Assembly: GCA_023159155.1 (NCBI GenBank)
Contig: JAJNNX010000054.1
Span: forward strand, 1-64,000
Direction: 5' to 3'
DNA length: 64,000 nucleotides
DNA from: Ustulina deusta
Taxonomy: Eukaryota > Ascomycota > Sordariomycetes > Xylariales > Xylariaceae
The first letter of the stretch is position 1. Each line of letters starts with the position of its first letter. Both the position numbers and the translations under genes were made by a program. Shown in pieces: positions 60,477-64,000 of this stretch. The notes below the pieces were generated by a model that searched no databases, was not told where the DNA came from, and worked only from the letters and a program-made list of their open reading frames with translations.

Positions 60477-61929
60477 TCACGACGGCGCGTGACACCTGCT
60501 GACCAATCTCTTACCCAACTTCCCGTTGACGCCCGAGAACCGTCCGTCGGCCAGGTCGCCTAGGATAGCCCACGGCGCGAAGTCGCATCGTTTGCTGTGT
60601 GGATCGTAGGTCCACGCCAAACACGTTGTCGAGTGTCGGTCACAGATGTCGAGGCAGTCTTCCACCTTGGCCACATTCTCGACCGTTGTGCTTGCCGCGT
60701 CAAGTCGTCCAACGTAGTTCATATTGGGCCGGATCGGTGCGTCGATGAACGTTTGGTAGTCCGGCACCCCGTATATTTTGGCAACTGAGCTCCACAGTAC
60801 CGGTCCACGCGGGTCCTTGAAGACTTCTCCCACCTGTTCCATAATTTGCCTGTCGCCTAGGCCGTGGAAGCCCATGATGGGTAAGCACAACCGATCCACC
60901 CACAATCGCGTCATCCAAGGGTGTTCTCCGTTGAAGAAACGGCGGTATGTCTCGTCTAGATATATGGCGACTTTCATCAACGTTGTCGCCAGCAGTTTGT
61001 CGCCCCAAATCGCAAACGGGGATTCGAGATGGGCTTTGGCTACAATTTCGGGGTGCCACTCAAAAAGGTTTCGCAGCGTCGCGCCGGATAGGATAACAGA
61101 CGATCCACCGTGGGGGAATCGGCCCTTGTAGTCTCCTACCGGGTTCCCTAAATAATGAGGCTGGCCGAAATTTAGGTGACCCAGGAGCAGACTGAGGGTA
61201 CTCTTAATAACGTAGGTGTCGTCATCCAGCATCACATACCACTTCTTCTTGGGCAGCGTGTGCCAGGCATACTCCAGCGCAGGTAGGAACTAGGAATATC
61301 TTGTTAATTATGCAATCCAGTGCGTTTTCGTGAAATAGCAGCGTGGGCCATACCTTCATGGCGTCGAGTTCCCATCCGATAGCCCTGCCGAGGCCTTCCG
61401 ATAGAACCCATTCTTCAGCCTCGACAGCATCGGCAAGGTTTCTGTATTTATATATGCGCTCCAAGTGCTCTCTTCCCTTGAGAGCGCCCCTCTTTAAATT
61501 CCAGCCGAGGATGTCAACTATCTCTACCCCTTTGCCATTTGTCAGGTTGTAAGACTTCTGCTCGGGTATGACGGGGAAGTCCTGAACGACGAGAATATCG
61601 GGGAAGAAAGATTCGTTGCTCAAAGCCCGTAAAGCGAGAGGCATGCGATGCTTGGTGCCGTATCCTGTTTTAATAATGAGACCAATATCGGTATCGGGAT
61701 CGACTGGGTAGCGTTGTCTCCTATACAGCCATCCGTCGCTAGGGCGTTGACCCTGGTAGTAGTCTTTGACCACGCTGTGTTGGAATCGGAAGAAGGCTCG
61801 GAAGCTACCGTCATACGGTGCCGTGACGTAGACGACGAAGAAAGATACGACGAGGCCGATGGCGATCTTCTGCCAGCGTGAGAGACGGGCGCTGAGAGAG
61901 CGAAGCTTGTGGCGCTCGACCAACCCCAT
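60477..61929 (-). CDS. Fringe-like glycosyltransferase (GT31 type) with PAN-like C-terminus
   Basis: Exons 61929-61354 and 61289-60477 (64-nt intron) give 462 residues. It is a type II membrane protein: a short basic cytosolic tail (MGLVERHKLRSLSARLSRWQ), then a membrane span at about residues 20-37 (KIAIGLVVSFFVVYVTAP), then a lumenal catalytic domain. DIGLIIKTGYGTKHRMPLAL opens the domain. Splicing restores FLPALEYAWHTLPKKKWYVM, followed by LDDDTYV, the DxD metal/nucleotide-sugar site. GGSSVILSGATL and WGDKLLATTL fit the fringe family. The last about 75 residues contain several Cys (CLDICDRHSTTCLAWTYDP) as in PAN/Apple domains, which bind proteins or glycans. It is probably Golgi-located and transfers a sugar by a beta-1,3 or similar linkage; donor and acceptor are unknown. 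It lies on the same strand as kes1 but is an independent gene. Confidence 0.85.
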
Positions 61930-64000
61930 CCTCGATGATCTTCTTTTCGTTTCGAAATATAGCGTCGGGTGAAGCGGGATCTGAAAACGATGGATGTCTA
62001 GTATCGATGATTCGGGTCACAGGTCTCTCTAGGGTGGACGGCTGCGAAAACGAGCGTGGGTTCAGAGTCGACTATGTAGGCGAGATGGACACCATAAGAG
62101 AGGGATGATAAAAAATAAGTCAAATAAATACAAGAGGCCCGAAATTTACATGGAAAGCAACCCACACGGCATTGAACGATAGTCGGCTCGCATCTATTAC
62201 TTGATGCCGCAGAAGCTGAGCATTGTTTCTCGAATTGCAGAACGGATGGTGGTATGGTGGGAAAAGGAGAAAGGCAATAAAGCCTGCTTGTGAACGCGCG
62301 TTACGCAATCCTTGATCGAGAGTGGAGTGGAAACATGCATGAGAGCGAGGATCGGTCCGGCCTTGGCAATGGGACGAGGCCAATCGGTCATCGCACGGAT
62401 CGAATCTAAACCTAAGTAAGTCGACTAGACAGGTACCTGGTGGACAGCAGCATGGACGGTACCTACAGTGGAGGAGATACGCTACTGTACAGGACATTTA
62501 GGTAGTGCCCAGGTACCGACTCGGCACGAGTCACCTAGCGCCGCATAACACCGTACGTATTAGTGAATAGGCACTGTGCTGACCTGGCGGAGTCCGGTCT
62601 TGGTGCAGGTACGTTCTAACCACGTACTGGGTAGTGTAGGTACTAGCTGGGTCGATGTCAAGGTTCATCGCGGGTGCCCAACTCACTAATAGAGCACTAA
62701 GGTCCGATGCACAAGCGGTTGGAAGGGGTCCGTTGGGGGCTTGTCACGAAAGCGGCAATGATGGGCGGTCTGAACTAGGAAAAGCGCCGAGGGATTTCTG
62801 GATACCGAAATCACTCGGTAGTTACTGGTAGAGAAAGAGAAAAAGCAGAGAACTGGTACACGACCATCCACGACACGAGGTGAGAAAGAAATCAGCTCAA
62901 AATAATGATTGGGGTTTGGTAACAGTTAGGATGTGTACAGCCTGGGAGGGATAAGGCTCGTACTACTGATGTCGCAATGTGTCACGCTACACATCAAGGG
63001 AGGTGACCCGAAATGTTTTGGCTTCGCTGCAGTCACGTGACCACCACAGGCCGCGCCATGACCCAACCTCCCTGGCAAGCGTCATAACTCCACGGAAACA
63101 AAAACTACCATTGCGCATCGGAGACCAGTCGATCGCCCTTTAAATTGTGCATCTCTGGGTTCCGGTTACACTGGTGTAAGAGTTATATTCGTGGAGAAAA
63201 TCCAATTGCAGATCATTCCTCTTATCTAAGGGAGGACCCCTCCAAGAGTGCTAACTTTGAAAAAAAAATTGTATGTAGAAAGGTTGCAGTGTTGGGGTTT
63301 AATAAGTCGGCGCAAGTACCTAGATAGGCTTAACCTACCTTGGATCAAATGATGCCTATTTTACCTACCCAGGAAATACGCCACATAGAGGTAAGGACCT
63401 AGTTTGTTTACACTACCTAAGTCAACTTACAGTCCCCTGCCTAAAACTTAAATGGTACCTAAAGCATAGACCTGGGTTAACTTACCCTCGATTTAATGGT
63501 AAATGTTTATCTCCTTAGACGGCATAGAAATACCGAAGGAATCTAAACCAGAGCAACTGTGTCTCTAATAAGGCAAAATCTTAGTGGACTTGCGACAGTG
63601 GGCAGGTGCTGGTAGCGTAAAAGATAGGGAAGGCATAGTCAGATTCCTACTGTATTTAGCTGGCAACTGTACGGCTGGAACCCCTCTATTGATAATACAA
63701 CTTTTTTTTTGGCCTTGCAAGCCACTTTTTGCGACAAGATAGCTGCATGTGGCTGGTGTGTGGCCGGGCAACAGTTGGAATCATTGACAAACATGCACAC
63801 GCGTATGTACCTACGTACCCCGAGACCCATGACAAGCCAAAATTGCGCGTCCGTGGGTAACAGTCGTGTTTCCGACCCAACTAGGGTCGGTGGGTATATG
63901 AAAAGGACAAGTCGAAAGAGAAGTTCGAGAGAACATATTCTCTGGTGGCGTCCATACCTGACCATATGCAAGGTACCTAGCAACAGGCAATACAGCGTAT
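61930..64000. other. Gene-free right end of the window
   Basis: The first few hundred bases are the promoter side of the glycosyltransferase gene. The rest has normal composition but no ORF above 125 codons and none with recognisable content. Motifs of the GGTACCTA/TAGGTAC kind are frequent (near 62,430, 62,500, 63,320, 63,400 and 63,970). A gene may begin beyond the window; nothing here supports one. Confidence 0.5.

Noticed and set aside
62120..62497. 125-codon minus-strand ORF
   Set aside because: No family resemblance and overlapping frames of equal length; upstream of the glycosyltransferase gene and more likely promoter DNA.

Overview
The window looks like a nuclear contig of a filamentous ascomycete (Pezizomycotina, probably Sordariomycetes). 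The evidence is short introns (about 48-150 nt) with GT..AG ends and CTAAC-like branch points, fungal versions of Sec61, Sec5, Kes1/Osh4 and NAD-isocitrate dehydrogenase, NACHT/ankyrin and HeLo-type genes, and a genome split into an extremely AT-rich half and a GC-balanced half. All exon joins given here were read by eye from splice signals, reading phase and family conservation; no alignment or search was run.

Region 1 (1 to about 31,500) is a gene-free AT-rich block with the look of RIP (repeat-induced point mutation). It is built from nested retroelements. The main family has 253-bp LTRs: one complete copy at 23780-31008 with AATTT target duplications, a 3' part at the left edge ending at 2640, an inverted 3' half at 9310 to about 13,000, and a 5' half starting at 14349. 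A 4.1-kb non-coding LTR element (16149-20292, ATTAT duplications) sits inside that 5' half. A 2.0-kb non-coding LTR element (4912-6910, CTATT duplications) lies further left. No intact coding sequence is visible.

Region 2 (about 31,500-43,350) is an accessory segment. After about 3.3 kb without a recognisable gene come two same-strand loci (minus strand). One is a NACHT-ankyrin NLR whose reading frame runs, past a single TAG, into an apparently catalytic protein kinase and another ankyrin. The other is an intact HeLo-like/pseudokinase protein with the architecture of MLKL. The NLR carries two lesions as given: a one-base frameshift in a T7 run and the TAG inside the kinase glycine-rich loop. 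A kinase-bearing receptor next to a pseudokinase executioner-like protein is reminiscent of RIPK3-MLKL and is the most interesting feature here. A 448-bp MITE with perfect 48-bp inverted repeats and a Cys-rich relic separate this cluster from the core genes.

Region 3 (about 43,350-64,000) is core genome: sec61 alpha (minus), a BED-like plus Zn2Cys6 transcription factor (plus), NAD-IDH subunit 2 (minus), exocyst sec5 (plus), an Osh4/Kes1 oxysterol-binding protein (minus) and a fringe-like GT31 glycosyltransferase with a PAN-like tail (minus). Several serve the secretory route: ER translocation, Golgi lipid exchange, glycosylation and exocyst tethering. They are ordinary neighbours, not an operon. 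Intergenic regions carry many TACCTAGGTA-like motifs.
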